From positions 1 through 64,000 of the forward strand of contig JAFGTV010000040.1 in NCBI GenBank assembly GCA_016938875.1: DNA of 64,000 nucleotides, given 5' to 3'. The notes beneath the pieces are model-generated. The model was not told where the DNA came from. It was given only the letters and a program-made list of their open reading frames with translations, and searched no databases. Source of the stretch: Paracoccaceae bacterium. Lineage in GTDB: Bacteria; Pseudomonadota; Alphaproteobacteria; Rhodobacterales; Rhodobacteraceae. Made by a program: the position numbers and the translations under genes. How positions within the stretch are numbered: position 1 is the stretch's first letter; each line of letters starts with the position of its first letter. Below, in pieces: positions 1-7,616 of this stretch.

Positions 1-113
1 CCCGCACACTTTAAAAACACTCGAATCAGCATGACTGCCACACTGAAACCTACCCCTGGGAGATGAGGCCAACTTCCCGCTATCTTCCCGTCGCTTCGTT
101 TTCCCCTGAAGCG

Positions 114-129
114 TTAACCCAAGCTTAAC
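114..129 (+). promoter_or_regulatory. Candidate CtrA-type box (TTAA-N7-TTAAC)
   Basis: TTAA at 114-117, seven bases, then TTAAC at 125-129 matches the alphaproteobacterial CtrA consensus TTAA-N7-TTAA. It lies in the AT-rich leader about 380 bases before the first EPS gene. The match is exact but short, so a chance hit in AT-rich DNA is possible. Confidence 0.3.
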
Positions 130-223
130 ACTTATTTCTGCCTTGTTCATGACGTAATTCGATGCTTTGGGCAAAATTGCCATAAATATTTGTTTTAAAA
201 CGATAAAACGTCACATCAACACT

Positions 224-270
224 CTGTTTCCATGTCGGCGCAGGGCGAGCCATTGAGAAAATGGAAACAG
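224..270. repeat. 10-bp inverted repeat in the EPS leader
   Basis: CTGTTTCCAT (224-233) and ATGGAAACAG (261-270) are perfect inverted repeats separated by 27 bases. It could be an operator for a dimeric regulator or an mRNA hairpin in the leader of the EPS transcript. No regulator could be assigned. Confidence 0.4.
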
Positions 271-506
271 TGGGCGCTCAGCCCCATATTGTATCCATAG
301 CGGGAGGTGCCGCGCCACATTTTGGCGGGGCTGAGGCCTTTGAAAAGTACGTTTTGTCTGCGAGAGTTGCGTCGCCCGGCAAGTGGGCTGGTTGCCGAGT
401 CGCACCAAAACAGTGATACGATACACCGAGCTTGGTGCCAGTCAGGCCCAGGTCAGGGTGTCGCGCTGTCAGGGCAGGGATGAATGGTTTGGAAGCAGCG
501 CATAGC

Positions 507-1418
507 ATGATGAAGTCCGAAGAACTTTACACCACCTTCTTCGGGTTCAGCGAGCGGCCGTTCACGCTCTTGCCGGACCCAAGTTTCCTGTTCTGGTCGA
601 CACAGCACAAGCGCGCTTTCGCGCTGCTTGAGTTCGGCATCATGTCCAGGTCGCCGATCACCTTGATCACAGGTGAGGTCGGCTGCGGCAAGACCACTTT
701 GCTGCGACATTTGTTGGCAAAGCTGGACGAGTCGGTGACGGTCGGACTGCTGTCCAATGTTCAGGGCGGTCGCGGCGAGCTGCTGCAATGGGTTCTCAGC
801 GCCTTGTCGGTCAAGTTCGACGAGGACGAGAGCTATGTGTCGCTGTTCCGCAGGTTCCAGGAATTCGTGATCGACGAATATGCCAAGGGGCGGCGCGTGG
901 TCCTGATCATCGACGAGGCCCAGGGGCTGTCGGTCGAGGGGTTGGAAGAGCTGCGCCTGCTGACCAATATCAACAGCGACAAGGACGAGTTGATCCAGTT
1001 GATCCTGGTCGGGCAGCCAGAGTTGCGCGATATCGTGCAAAGCCCGAACATGCGCCAGTTGGCGCAGCGGGTGGCGGCCAGCTTTCATCTTGCGCCCATG
1101 GATCAGGACACTGTGTGTGCCTACATTTCCCACAGATTGCAGGTCGTCGGCGGAACGGGAGACGAGTTCACGCACGATGCCTGTGTCGAGGTCTATGGGG
1201 CGACGCGCGGTGTGCCGCGACTGGTCAACCAGTTGTGCGAATTCGCTCTGCTCTACGCCTGGAGCGATGAATCGCAGTCGGTAACGGAGGAAACGGTGAA
1301 AAGTGTATTGGAGGACGGGGCGTTTTTTGCCGGTGCTTCGCTTTCGCCTGCGATGAGGGGCGAACCGGTTCTGTCCCTTGGGCGGCATCTCTCGAACTGC
1401 GAAGAGGGAGAGGGATGA
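507..1418 (+). CDS. ExeA/GspA-like secretion AAA ATPase (EPS/exosortase-locus type)
   Basis: Cytoplasmic AAA+ ATPase of about 303 residues, of the type found in exosortase-linked exopolysaccharide loci. The N-terminal YxxFFGFSERPFTLLPDP block is typical of the ExeA family. Walker A (GEVGCGKTT) lies near residues 56-64, followed by a Walker B with LIIDEAQ. The start at 507 is chosen because GGAAG (491-495) lies upstream and the ExeA-like sequence begins there; an in-frame ATG at 480 is possible. It is followed closely by the chain-length and tyrosine-kinase genes, so it probably acts in regulation or energisation of polymer export. The exact mechanism in this family is not established. Confidence 0.82.
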   Translation: MMKSEELYTTFFGFSERPFTLLPDPSFLFWSTQHKRAFALLEFGIMSRSPITLITGEVGCGKTTLLRHLLAKLDESVTVGLLSNVQGGRGELLQWVLSALSVKFDEDESYVSLFRRFQEFVIDEYAKGRRVVLIIDEAQGLSVEGLEELRLLTNINSDKDELIQLILVGQPELRDIVQSPNMRQLAQRVAASFHLAPMDQDTVCAYISHRLQVVGGTGDEFTHDACVEVYGATRGVPRLVNQLCEFALLYAWSDESQSVTEETVKSVLEDGAFFAGASLSPAMRGEPVLSLGRHLSNCEEGEG

Positions 1419-1497
1419 TGATCCGGTCAACGATGTTTTCTGCGCTTTCGACACGATCCGACGGGCGCGGTATGGTCTTGGTAAGGGGCGCGTAGAG

Positions 1498-3036
1498 ATG
1501 CAAGACATGCGTTATTACGCTTCGATTTTTCTCAGGAAACTGCCGTATTTTCTGGTGGTGGCGACCCTGGTTGGCGCGGTGTCCTTTCTGGCGGCCATCA
1601 ACCTTCCGCCTGCCTACGAATCGCAGATGAAACTGATCGTGGAATCCCCCAAGATTCCGAACGAGCTGACCAACCCGACCGTGACAACACCGGCCCAGGA
1701 GCAACTCGAAATCCTTGAGCAGCGCCTGATGACCCGGGCCAACCTTTTGGACATCGCCCACCGGCTGAATGTTTTCGAGGATATCGAGAGCATGTCGCCG
1801 GACCGGGTTGTGCGGGCGATGCGCGCGCGCACCAAGGTGCGCATTGATGCGGGCCGGAACCAGGCGACCCTGATGACGATCGCCTTCGAGGCGTCATCGG
1901 CGCAGAACGCGTCTGGGGTGTTGAATGAATATCTGACCCTGATCCAGAAGGAAGACGTTCAGTCCAGAACCGGGCGAGCGACCCAGACGCTGGAATTCTT
2001 CGAGCAGGAAGTGGCAAGGCTGAACGAGAAACTTGCCGAGCGCAGCGCGCAGATCCTGAGTTTCAAGAGCCAGAACGCCGATGCCCTGCCCGAAAGCCTG
2101 GAATACCGTCTGAACCAGCAGACCCTGTTGCAAGAGCGCGTGGCGCAGCTCGGGCGCGAGATTGACGGCCTGGAGGGGCAGCGCGATCGGCTGATCGAAA
2201 TCTTCAAGGCAACCGGACAGGTCGGTGCCGTTGCCCAGCCGAACCTGACGCCCGAGCAAAGTATGCTTGAGAGTCTGCGCAACGAATTGAACGTCGCGTT
2301 GTCGGTCTATTCGGCAGAAAACCCGCGGGTCAAACTGCTGCGCTCTCGCATTGCCCAGGCGGAAAAGGCGATCGCGGATGATCCGGCCCCGGTACAGGTG
2401 CCGGAAACGACCAGTGGCAACTCGCTCTTGGATGTCCAGCTTGCTGAAATCAGCACGCGGATGAAGGTTCTTGAGGATCAGCGCACGACGGCCGAGGCCC
2501 AGCTGGAAAAACTGAACGATACCATCGCACGCACCCCGGCCAACTCGATGCGCCTGGACGAGCTGCAACTGGAATACGAGAATGTGCAGCTGCAATATAA
2601 CACTGCGGTTGACCGCCTGTCGCGGGCCAGCACCGGCGAACGGATCGAGCTGATGTCGCGCGGGCAGCGGATCGCGGTGATCGAACCGCCCGCCACCCCG
2701 AGCGGACCGACCAAGCCGAACCGCAAGTTGATCGCCGGTGGCGGAACCTTCATGGGGATATTGTTGGGTCTGGGTCTGGTCGTCCTGCTGGAGGTTCTGA
2801 ACCAGTCCATCCGGCGCCCCGAGGATCTGACCGGCAAGCTGGGCATCACGCCCCTGGCGACCATTCCCTATATCCGGACGCCAGGCGAAATGATCCGCCA
2901 GCGCGGCCTGAAACTGGCCTGGATCGTTGTGATCCTGGTCGGTGTGCCGGCAGCCGTTTACGCGGTGCATACCTATTATCAGCCGCTCGACCTGATTGCA
3001 GAGCGGATCATGGACAAGCTCGGGGTGCGTTTGTAA
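1498..3036 (+). CDS. Wzz/GumC-like polysaccharide chain-length determinant
   Basis: Inner-membrane polysaccharide co-polymerase of about 512 residues. The N-terminus has a membrane segment (FLVVATLVGAVSFLAAI, about residues 19-35) and a Wzz domain. A long periplasmic coiled-coil region rich in Gln/Glu/Leu follows, then a C-terminal membrane segment near the PSGPTKPNRKLIAGGG proline-rich motif typical of Wzz proteins. A further hydrophobic helix lies close to the C-terminus. It has no kinase domain; that function is in the next gene. The start at 1498 has AAGGGG at 1483-1488. It likely sets polymer length together with the downstream autokinase. Confidence 0.85.
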   Translation: MQDMRYYASIFLRKLPYFLVVATLVGAVSFLAAINLPPAYESQMKLIVESPKIPNELTNPTVTTPAQEQLEILEQRLMTRANLLDIAHRLNVFEDIESMSPDRVVRAMRARTKVRIDAGRNQATLMTIAFEASSAQNASGVLNEYLTLIQKEDVQSRTGRATQTLEFFEQEVARLNEKLAERSAQILSFKSQNADALPESLEYRLNQQTLLQERVAQLGREIDGLEGQRDRLIEIFKATGQVGAVAQPNLTPEQSMLESLRNELNVALSVYSAENPRVKLLRSRIAQAEKAIADDPAPVQVPETTSGNSLLDVQLAEISTRMKVLEDQRTTAEAQLEKLNDTIARTPANSMRLDELQLEYENVQLQYNTAVDRLSRASTGERIELMSRGQRIAVIEPPATPSGPTKPNRKLIAGGGTFMGILLGLGLVVLLEVLNQSIRRPEDLTGKLGITPLATIPYIRTPGEMIRQRGLKLAWIVVILVGVPAAVYAVHTYYQPLDLIAERIMDKLGVRL

Positions 3037-3077
3037 CCCACCGAATTCCCGTGCTCCGCCAAAGAGGACAAGCCAAA

Positions 3078-3896
3078 ATGGAAAAGCTCCAGGCCGCCAT
3101 CGACAAGGCACGCGCGCAGCGCCGCAACACGCTGAGTGACCGTCCCCGGATGGCCGATGACACCCAGAAGCTAGACGTGCTGGATGATGTCTGGGAAAAA
3201 CTGCCGCCCGTCGAGATCGACAAGAGCATCGTGAGCAAGAATCGCCTTGCCTCCATCGAAGGCGGCGCCGAGGCGGGGCCCTATGACATGTTGCGCACCC
3301 GTATCCTGCAACAGGCGGCCAAGAACGACTGGAAACGGATCGCCGTCGTGTCGCCCCATAGCGGATGCGGAAAGACGACCGTCACGGCCAACCTTATCTT
3401 CAGCTTTGGACGGCAAACGGATCTGCACACGATGATGCTGGATTTCGATCTGCGCCGGGCCGGCCTGGCCAAAGTGCTTGGGGTCGAGTGCAAGAAGAGC
3501 ATGGCCGATGTGTTGCAGGGTAAGATCGCGTTTTCCGATCATGCGGTCCGGTACGGCTATAACGTGGCAATCGGTCTGAGTGCGGGTCCGGTCCAGCACC
3601 CGTCTGAAATCCTGCAAAACCAGAAGACGGGCGAGGTTCTGGATCAGATCCAGGCCACCTATGCGCCTGACCTGATGTTCTTTGACATGCCCCCCTTGAT
3701 GGTCACCGACGACAATTTCGGGTTCCTGAAATACGTCGATTGCGCCTTGCTTGTTGCCGAGGCTGAACAGACCACCGTCAAGCAGGTCGACATGGCCGAA
3801 CAACAGCTTGCCGAACTGACCGGAGTGATGGGCATCGTGCTGAACAAGAGCCGCTATGCCGATGGAAGCTACGGTTACGGCTATGACTACGACTGA
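3078..3896 (+). CDS. CpsD/CapB-type bacterial tyrosine autokinase
   Basis: Cytoplasmic BY-kinase of 272 residues that phosphorylates its own tyrosine tail to control polysaccharide polymerisation. Walker A is PHSGCGKTT (93-101), Walker A' is MMLDFDLRR (119-127) and Walker B is LMFFDMPP (199-206). The C-terminus is a tyrosine cluster (Y260, Y265, Y267, Y269, Y271), the classical autophosphorylation tail. An AGAGGA-like ribosome site precedes the ATG at 3078. The gene follows the Wzz-like gene by 41 bases, matching two-protein Wzc systems. Its last 14 bases overlap the next gene. Confidence 0.88.
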   Translation: MEKLQAAIDKARAQRRNTLSDRPRMADDTQKLDVLDDVWEKLPPVEIDKSIVSKNRLASIEGGAEAGPYDMLRTRILQQAAKNDWKRIAVVSPHSGCGKTTVTANLIFSFGRQTDLHTMMLDFDLRRAGLAKVLGVECKKSMADVLQGKIAFSDHAVRYGYNVAIGLSAGPVQHPSEILQNQKTGEVLDQIQATYAPDLMFFDMPPLMVTDDNFGFLKYVDCALLVAEAEQTTVKQVDMAEQQLAELTGVMGIVLNKSRYADGSYGYGYDYD

Positions 3897-4761
3897 TGCC
3901 GTAGTCATCATTCCACATTACAATGATGTCACCCGACTGGAACGTTGTCTGACCGCGCTGATGCGCAACGACCGGACCGGCGTCGAGATCGTGGTGGTCG
4001 ACAACGGGTCGACCCAATCCCTCGATCCCGTAAGGCGCGCCTTCCCCGATGTCCGCTTTGTGATCGAAACGGAAAAAGGGGCCGCCGCCGCGCGCAATCG
4101 TGGTGTCCGCGAAACTGTGGCACCGCTGTTATTTTTCATAGATGCGGACTGTGTCGCGGCCGAGGACTGGCTGGAACAGGCCCGCGCCGTGGCGCCAAGG
4201 GCCGACCTGATCGGCGGTCTGGTCGAGGTGTTCGACGAAACGCCGCCGCCGCGCAGTGGCGCCGAGGCATTCGAGGCCGTTTTTGCGTTCGACTTTCGCA
4301 ATTACATCGAGGTGCAGGGCTTTACCGGGGCGGGTAACCTGGTGACCCGCCGGGACGTTTTTGAGGATGTCGGCGGGTTCATCAACGGTGTGTCCGAGGA
4401 TCGCGATTGGAGCATGCGCGCCGTGGCCAAGGGGTATCGCCTGATCTATGCGGACCGGATGGTGGTCGGTCATCCGTCGCGGTCGGATTGGCCATCGCTC
4501 CGGCATAAGTGGCGTCGGCTTACCCGGGAACTTTACGCGTCGCATCTGGCCGATACCGGTGGGGGACGCAAGGCCCGGTTGCGCTGGGCATTGCGGGGGC
4601 TGGCGATGCCGGTCAGCGCGCTGGTCCATATGCCCAAGGCGTTTTTCAGCCCAAAGCTGCGCTCGGTCACAGAGCGATTGCGCGCGGTTGGGACGCTTGT
4701 CCGGCTCCGGCTGTTGCGGATGGTGTGGATGCTGCGCCAGGCGATCGGGCTGAACGTCTAG
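3883..4761 (+). CDS. Family 2 glycosyltransferase (GT-A fold)
   Basis: Predicted inverting sugar transferase of 292 residues. The N-terminus VVIIPHYNDVTRLERCL and VVVDNGS are typical GT2 nucleotide-binding elements, and FIDADC is the metal-binding DxD region. The acceptor-side half contains a G-F-T-G-A-G-N-L motif and an SEDRDWSMR motif, the latter typical of the GT2 catalytic-base region. The start at 3883 overlaps the end of the tyrosine kinase by 14 bases, implying translational coupling. It likely adds a sugar to the lipid-linked repeat unit; donor and acceptor cannot be read from sequence. Confidence 0.85.
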   Translation: MTTTDAVVIIPHYNDVTRLERCLTALMRNDRTGVEIVVVDNGSTQSLDPVRRAFPDVRFVIETEKGAAAARNRGVRETVAPLLFFIDADCVAAEDWLEQARAVAPRADLIGGLVEVFDETPPPRSGAEAFEAVFAFDFRNYIEVQGFTGAGNLVTRRDVFEDVGGFINGVSEDRDWSMRAVAKGYRLIYADRMVVGHPSRSDWPSLRHKWRRLTRELYASHLADTGGGRKARLRWALRGLAMPVSALVHMPKAFFSPKLRSVTERLRAVGTLVRLRLLRMVWMLRQAIGLNV

Positions 4762-4771
4762 CCCGATCCCG

Positions 4772-5395
4772 TCATCCCTTGGGCCGCGTGGCGAACCGCG
4801 CCAGCGTCGCCGCACCGATCCAACCCGCGATGAACCCGCCCAGATGGGTCTGCCAGGCCAGCAGGCCACCGAGCAGGGCCCAAAGCACCGCGTTCAGCAG
4901 GACAAGAATGATGCAGGCGCGCCAAACCGGCCAAAGCGGCCGCATCAGGCGTCGCCGGTCGCTCCAGTCCAGCCAAAGCCAGGCTCCGGCCAGACCGAAA
5001 AGCGCCCCGGATGCCCCGACCATCGGCTGAAAGCTGGGGCTGAGCATGGCAAACCCGATCCCGCCCCCGACCGCCGATAGAACATAGATCGCCAGGAAAC
5101 GGGCCTGGCCGACCCGGTCAACCAGCGGTGTCCCGAGCAGCATGAGCGTCATCATATTGCCCGCCAGATGCCAGACCCCGCCGTGCAGGAACGCATAGCT
5201 GATGAACATTACCCAAGGCTGCGTCCCATAGAGCGGTTTTGCACCGACCAGCAGTGCCGTCCAGAACGCCCCCAGGCTATAGGCCGCCAGTCGCCATTTC
5301 GGGTACCCGACCAGGCCCATGTCCGCGGCGCTCAGCGTCAGTTCGATCGCGATGCAGATCGCCGCCAGGGCTAGGAGGATCGGCTTTATCTTCAT
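4772..5395 (-). CDS. Rhomboid-family intramembrane serine protease
   Basis: Polytopic membrane protease of 207 residues. The catalytic Ser lies in GASGALFG (S129), the general base His in WQTHLGG (H184) and the HxxxN motif in HLAGN (H76, N80). Six hydrophobic segments can be counted. The start at 5395 (MKIKPILLAL) puts the first membrane segment at the N-terminus; an upstream in-frame ATG at 5467 would add a charged, unconserved extension. It is convergent with the GT2 gene and only ten bases from its stop, so it is probably not part of the EPS operon. Confidence 0.85.
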   Translation of the reverse strand: MKIKPILLALAAICIAIELTLSAADMGLVGYPKWRLAAYSLGAFWTALLVGAKPLYGTQPWVMFISYAFLHGGVWHLAGNMMTLMLLGTPLVDRVGQARFLAIYVLSAVGGGIGFAMLSPSFQPMVGASGALFGLAGAWLWLDWSDRRRLMRPLWPVWRACIILVLLNAVLWALLGGLLAWQTHLGGFIAGWIGAATLARFATRPKG

Positions 5396-5604
5396 GTTTT
5401 GGAGTATTTCCGAAAAGCGTCGGCCGTTGTGCCGGGGTCGACTGTGTCCGCGTGGATGAGGTTTCACAAGGCCTCAAGAGAGTGCGAAAAGCCACGAAGT
5501 GGCGGCCAGAAGTCATAGTATTGACCTATTGAACGGTATTCTGCGTAATGAATATCAGCGCAGTCATCCGATCGCCCGGTTTCGGGCAGGATGGCCATGT
5601 CTCT

Positions 5605-5610
5605 GGAGGT
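5605..5610 (+). promoter_or_regulatory. Ribosome binding site deciding a TTG start
   Basis: GGAGGT lies four bases before a TTG codon at 5615, exactly where the conserved MKVAIFAGGKGSR N-terminus begins. The upstream ATG codons at 5591 and 5597 have no comparable site, so TTG is the preferred start of the cytidylyltransferase. Confidence 0.7.
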
Positions 5611-5614
5611 CATT

Positions 5615-6526
5615 TTGAAGGTAGCCATTTTTGCAGGCGGCAAAGGCTCGCGGTTGATCGAGGAAACGCGCGTCCGTCCCAAACCCCTGGTCGAGATTGG
5701 AAATCGACCGATCTTGTGGCACATCATGCAGCACTATTCCACCTATGGGCACCATGATTTCGTGCTTGGGCTGGGGTATATGGGCGATCTGATCAAGAAG
5801 TACATCTCTGATCTTTGCCAATATAACGGTAACCTTCGGGTCGATTTCGCCAATCGCGACCTTTACGGCCAGCCGGATCGGGACAATGCCGACGTCGTCC
5901 CCCATCCGCCCTGGACGGTTGATCTGATCGATACCGGCCAGGACACGATGACCGGCGGCCGCCTGGCGCGGCTGGCCCCCTATCTGGGCGGCGAGACCTT
6001 TATGCTGACCTATGGGGACGGGGTGTCCAACATCGACCTCGACGCGCTTTTGCGGTTTCACCGGTCGCATGGAAAACTGGCGACGATGACGATGGTGCGC
6101 CCGCTGACCACCTTTGGCCACCTGTCGGTGCGCGAAGATGGCCTGGTCGAAGGGTTCGAGGAAAAGCCCAAGACAGCGACCGATTGGATCAATGGCGGGT
6201 TCTTCGTGCTTGAACCCGAGGTATTCCAGGCGGTGGAATCGGTGAACGGCGATACCGTGATGTGGGAAGAGGGGCCCTTGCCCAAGCTCATGGAAATGGG
6301 CGAGCTGATGGCCTACCTCCATTCAGGGTTCTGGTATTGTATGGATCATTTGGCCGATAAGCGGCGGCTTGAGGAGATGTGGAAAAATGGCGACCGACCT
6401 TGGGCGACATGGGAAAATTCAACGCGTGCTGGTCACGGGGCATTTGGGCTACGTGGGGACGGTGACGGTGCCGGTATTGGCCGCGGCGGGCATCCAGGTG
6501 ACTGGGTGCGATATAAATCTCTTTGA
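5615..6526 (+). CDS. rfbF: Glucose-1-phosphate cytidylyltransferase (RfbF-like)
   Basis: Makes CDP-glucose from CTP and glucose 1-phosphate for deoxy- or branched-sugar synthesis. The N-terminal signature KVAIFAGGKGSRL and the KPLVEIGNRPILWHIM block are diagnostic. Further RfbF blocks include MLTYGDGVSNID, GFEEKP, INGGFFVLEPEVF and YLHSGFWYCMD. Start is TTG at 5615 behind GGAGGT. The family normally ends near the PW-x-x-W motif at about residue 264, but here the frame stays open for ~37 more residues, overlapping the next gene by 140 bases. That tail looks like out-of-frame SDR sequence and may reflect loss of the original stop. Confidence 0.88.
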   Translation: MKVAIFAGGKGSRLIEETRVRPKPLVEIGNRPILWHIMQHYSTYGHHDFVLGLGYMGDLIKKYISDLCQYNGNLRVDFANRDLYGQPDRDNADVVPHPPWTVDLIDTGQDTMTGGRLARLAPYLGGETFMLTYGDGVSNIDLDALLRFHRSHGKLATMTMVRPLTTFGHLSVREDGLVEGFEEKPKTATDWINGGFFVLEPEVFQAVESVNGDTVMWEEGPLPKLMEMGELMAYLHSGFWYCMDHLADKRRLEEMWKNGDRPWATWENSTRAGHGAFGLRGDGDGAGIGRGGHPGDWVRYKSL

Positions 6527-7463
6527 CCGCGCGGATTTTCCGACGGCCGGGCCGGTGCCAGAGGTTCCCAATATCGGCAAGGATATTCGTGATCTGACCC
6601 CCGCCGATCTGGACGGGTTCGATGCGGTCATCCACCTGGCGGCGCTGTCCAACGATCCGTTGGGACAGCTCAGGCCCGGCCTGACACAAGAGATCAACCA
6701 CAAGGGAACGGTCCACGTGGCGCGCTGCGCCAAAGAGGCGGGGACGTCTCGTTTCGTCTTTGCCTCTTCCTGTTCGAACTACGGCAAGGCCGGCGAGGGA
6801 TTGGTTGACGAACAGGCCACCCTCAACCCGCAAACGGATTACGGTGTCTCCAAGGTTCTCGCGGAACGTGATCTCAAGCCGCTGGCAGATGACGGGTTTT
6901 GTCCGGTCTTCCTGCGCTTTGCCACCGCCTATGGTGCAAGCCCCAGAATGCGCTTTGACATCGTGCTGAACAACCTGGTTGCCCATGCCTATACGTCGGG
7001 GCGGATCATGATGATGTCGGACGGCTCTCCGTGGCGGCCGATCATCCATGTCGAGGATATGGCGCGGGCCTTTGTCGCGGCACTGGGGGCCGACGCAGAT
7101 GCGATCCGCGGCGAGGCATTCAACGTCTGCCGAACCGAAAACAACTATCAGATCCGCGAGATTGCCGACATCGTCGCCGAGATCGTGCCCGGCTCGCAGA
7201 TCGACTATGCTGCAGAGGCAGGACCAGACACCCGGTCCTATCGGGTAAGCTCGGCCAAGATCGAGCGGTTGATTCCCGCCTTTCAGCCGAAATGGGATGC
7301 CCGGATGGGCGCGCTCCAGGTCTTTGAGGCGGTGAAGGCATATGGGCTCAAGCCCGAGGATTTCGAAGGTCGGAAATTCAAACGCCTTGCCCAACTCGAG
7401 GCGCTGGTCGCGGAGAAAGAGCTTGATACCGAGTTCCGCAGGGTGCATCCGCTGACCGTATAA
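6387..7463 (+). CDS. NAD-dependent epimerase/dehydratase (SDR) for nucleotide sugars
   Basis: Extended short-chain dehydrogenase of about 358 residues. The Rossmann motif is VTGHLGYVGTVTVPVL, followed by the D-I-N loop of NAD(H)-binding members. The catalytic elements are SSCSNYG (Ser) and Y-G-V-S-K (Tyr and Lys). It begins inside the cytidylyltransferase frame with GAGGAG upstream, so the two are coupled and presumably act on the same CDP-sugar. It is not a clear match to the canonical CDP-glucose 4,6-dehydratase (RfbG), so the exact reaction is open. A long hairpin downstream separates it from the convergent methyltransferase. Confidence 0.82.
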   Translation: MATDLGRHGKIQRVLVTGHLGYVGTVTVPVLAAAGIQVTGCDINLFDRADFPTAGPVPEVPNIGKDIRDLTPADLDGFDAVIHLAALSNDPLGQLRPGLTQEINHKGTVHVARCAKEAGTSRFVFASSCSNYGKAGEGLVDEQATLNPQTDYGVSKVLAERDLKPLADDGFCPVFLRFATAYGASPRMRFDIVLNNLVAHAYTSGRIMMMSDGSPWRPIIHVEDMARAFVAALGADADAIRGEAFNVCRTENNYQIREIADIVAEIVPGSQIDYAAEAGPDTRSYRVSSAKIERLIPAFQPKWDARMGALQVFEAVKAYGLKPEDFEGRKFKRLAQLEALVAEKELDTEFRRVHPLTV

Positions 7464-7557
7464 CGCAGGGCGCGCGCGGCTCGTTTTCGCGCGGACCATC
7501 CGACCGGCCCCGGTGGGGGCCCCTGTCGTGTCCGTATGCCCGGCGCACACCCCGTTT

Positions 7558-7607
7558 CCGCGCGGCCCGGATCAATCGTTTGGTCCTGATTGATCCGGGC
7601 CGCGCGG
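7558..7607. terminator. 20-bp perfect hairpin between convergent genes
   Basis: Arms at 7558-7577 and 7588-7607 are perfectly complementary over 20 bases with a 10-base loop. It lies between the stops of the plus-strand SDR and the minus-strand methyltransferase, the position of a bidirectional terminator. There is no clear T run on either side, so termination may be structure-based or the element may stabilise 3' ends. Confidence 0.7.
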
Positions 7608-7616
7608 GCTGGCCGT

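Larger units (their letters stand above)
1..506. other. Gene-free leader upstream of the EPS operon
   Basis: No convincing coding sequence is seen in this stretch. The first ~210 bases are clearly more AT-rich than the rest of the window and probably carry promoter elements for the plus-strand EPS genes. They include a TTAA-N7-TTAA element (114-129) and a 10-bp inverted repeat (224-233 and 261-270). Short open frames on both strands lack recognisable protein character and good ribosome binding sites. Confidence 0.6.

Noticed and set aside
453-1508. Minus-strand frame opposite the AAA ATPase
   Set aside because: The ATPase shows Walker A and B motifs on the plus strand; the antisense translation is Gln/Arg-rich without motifs.
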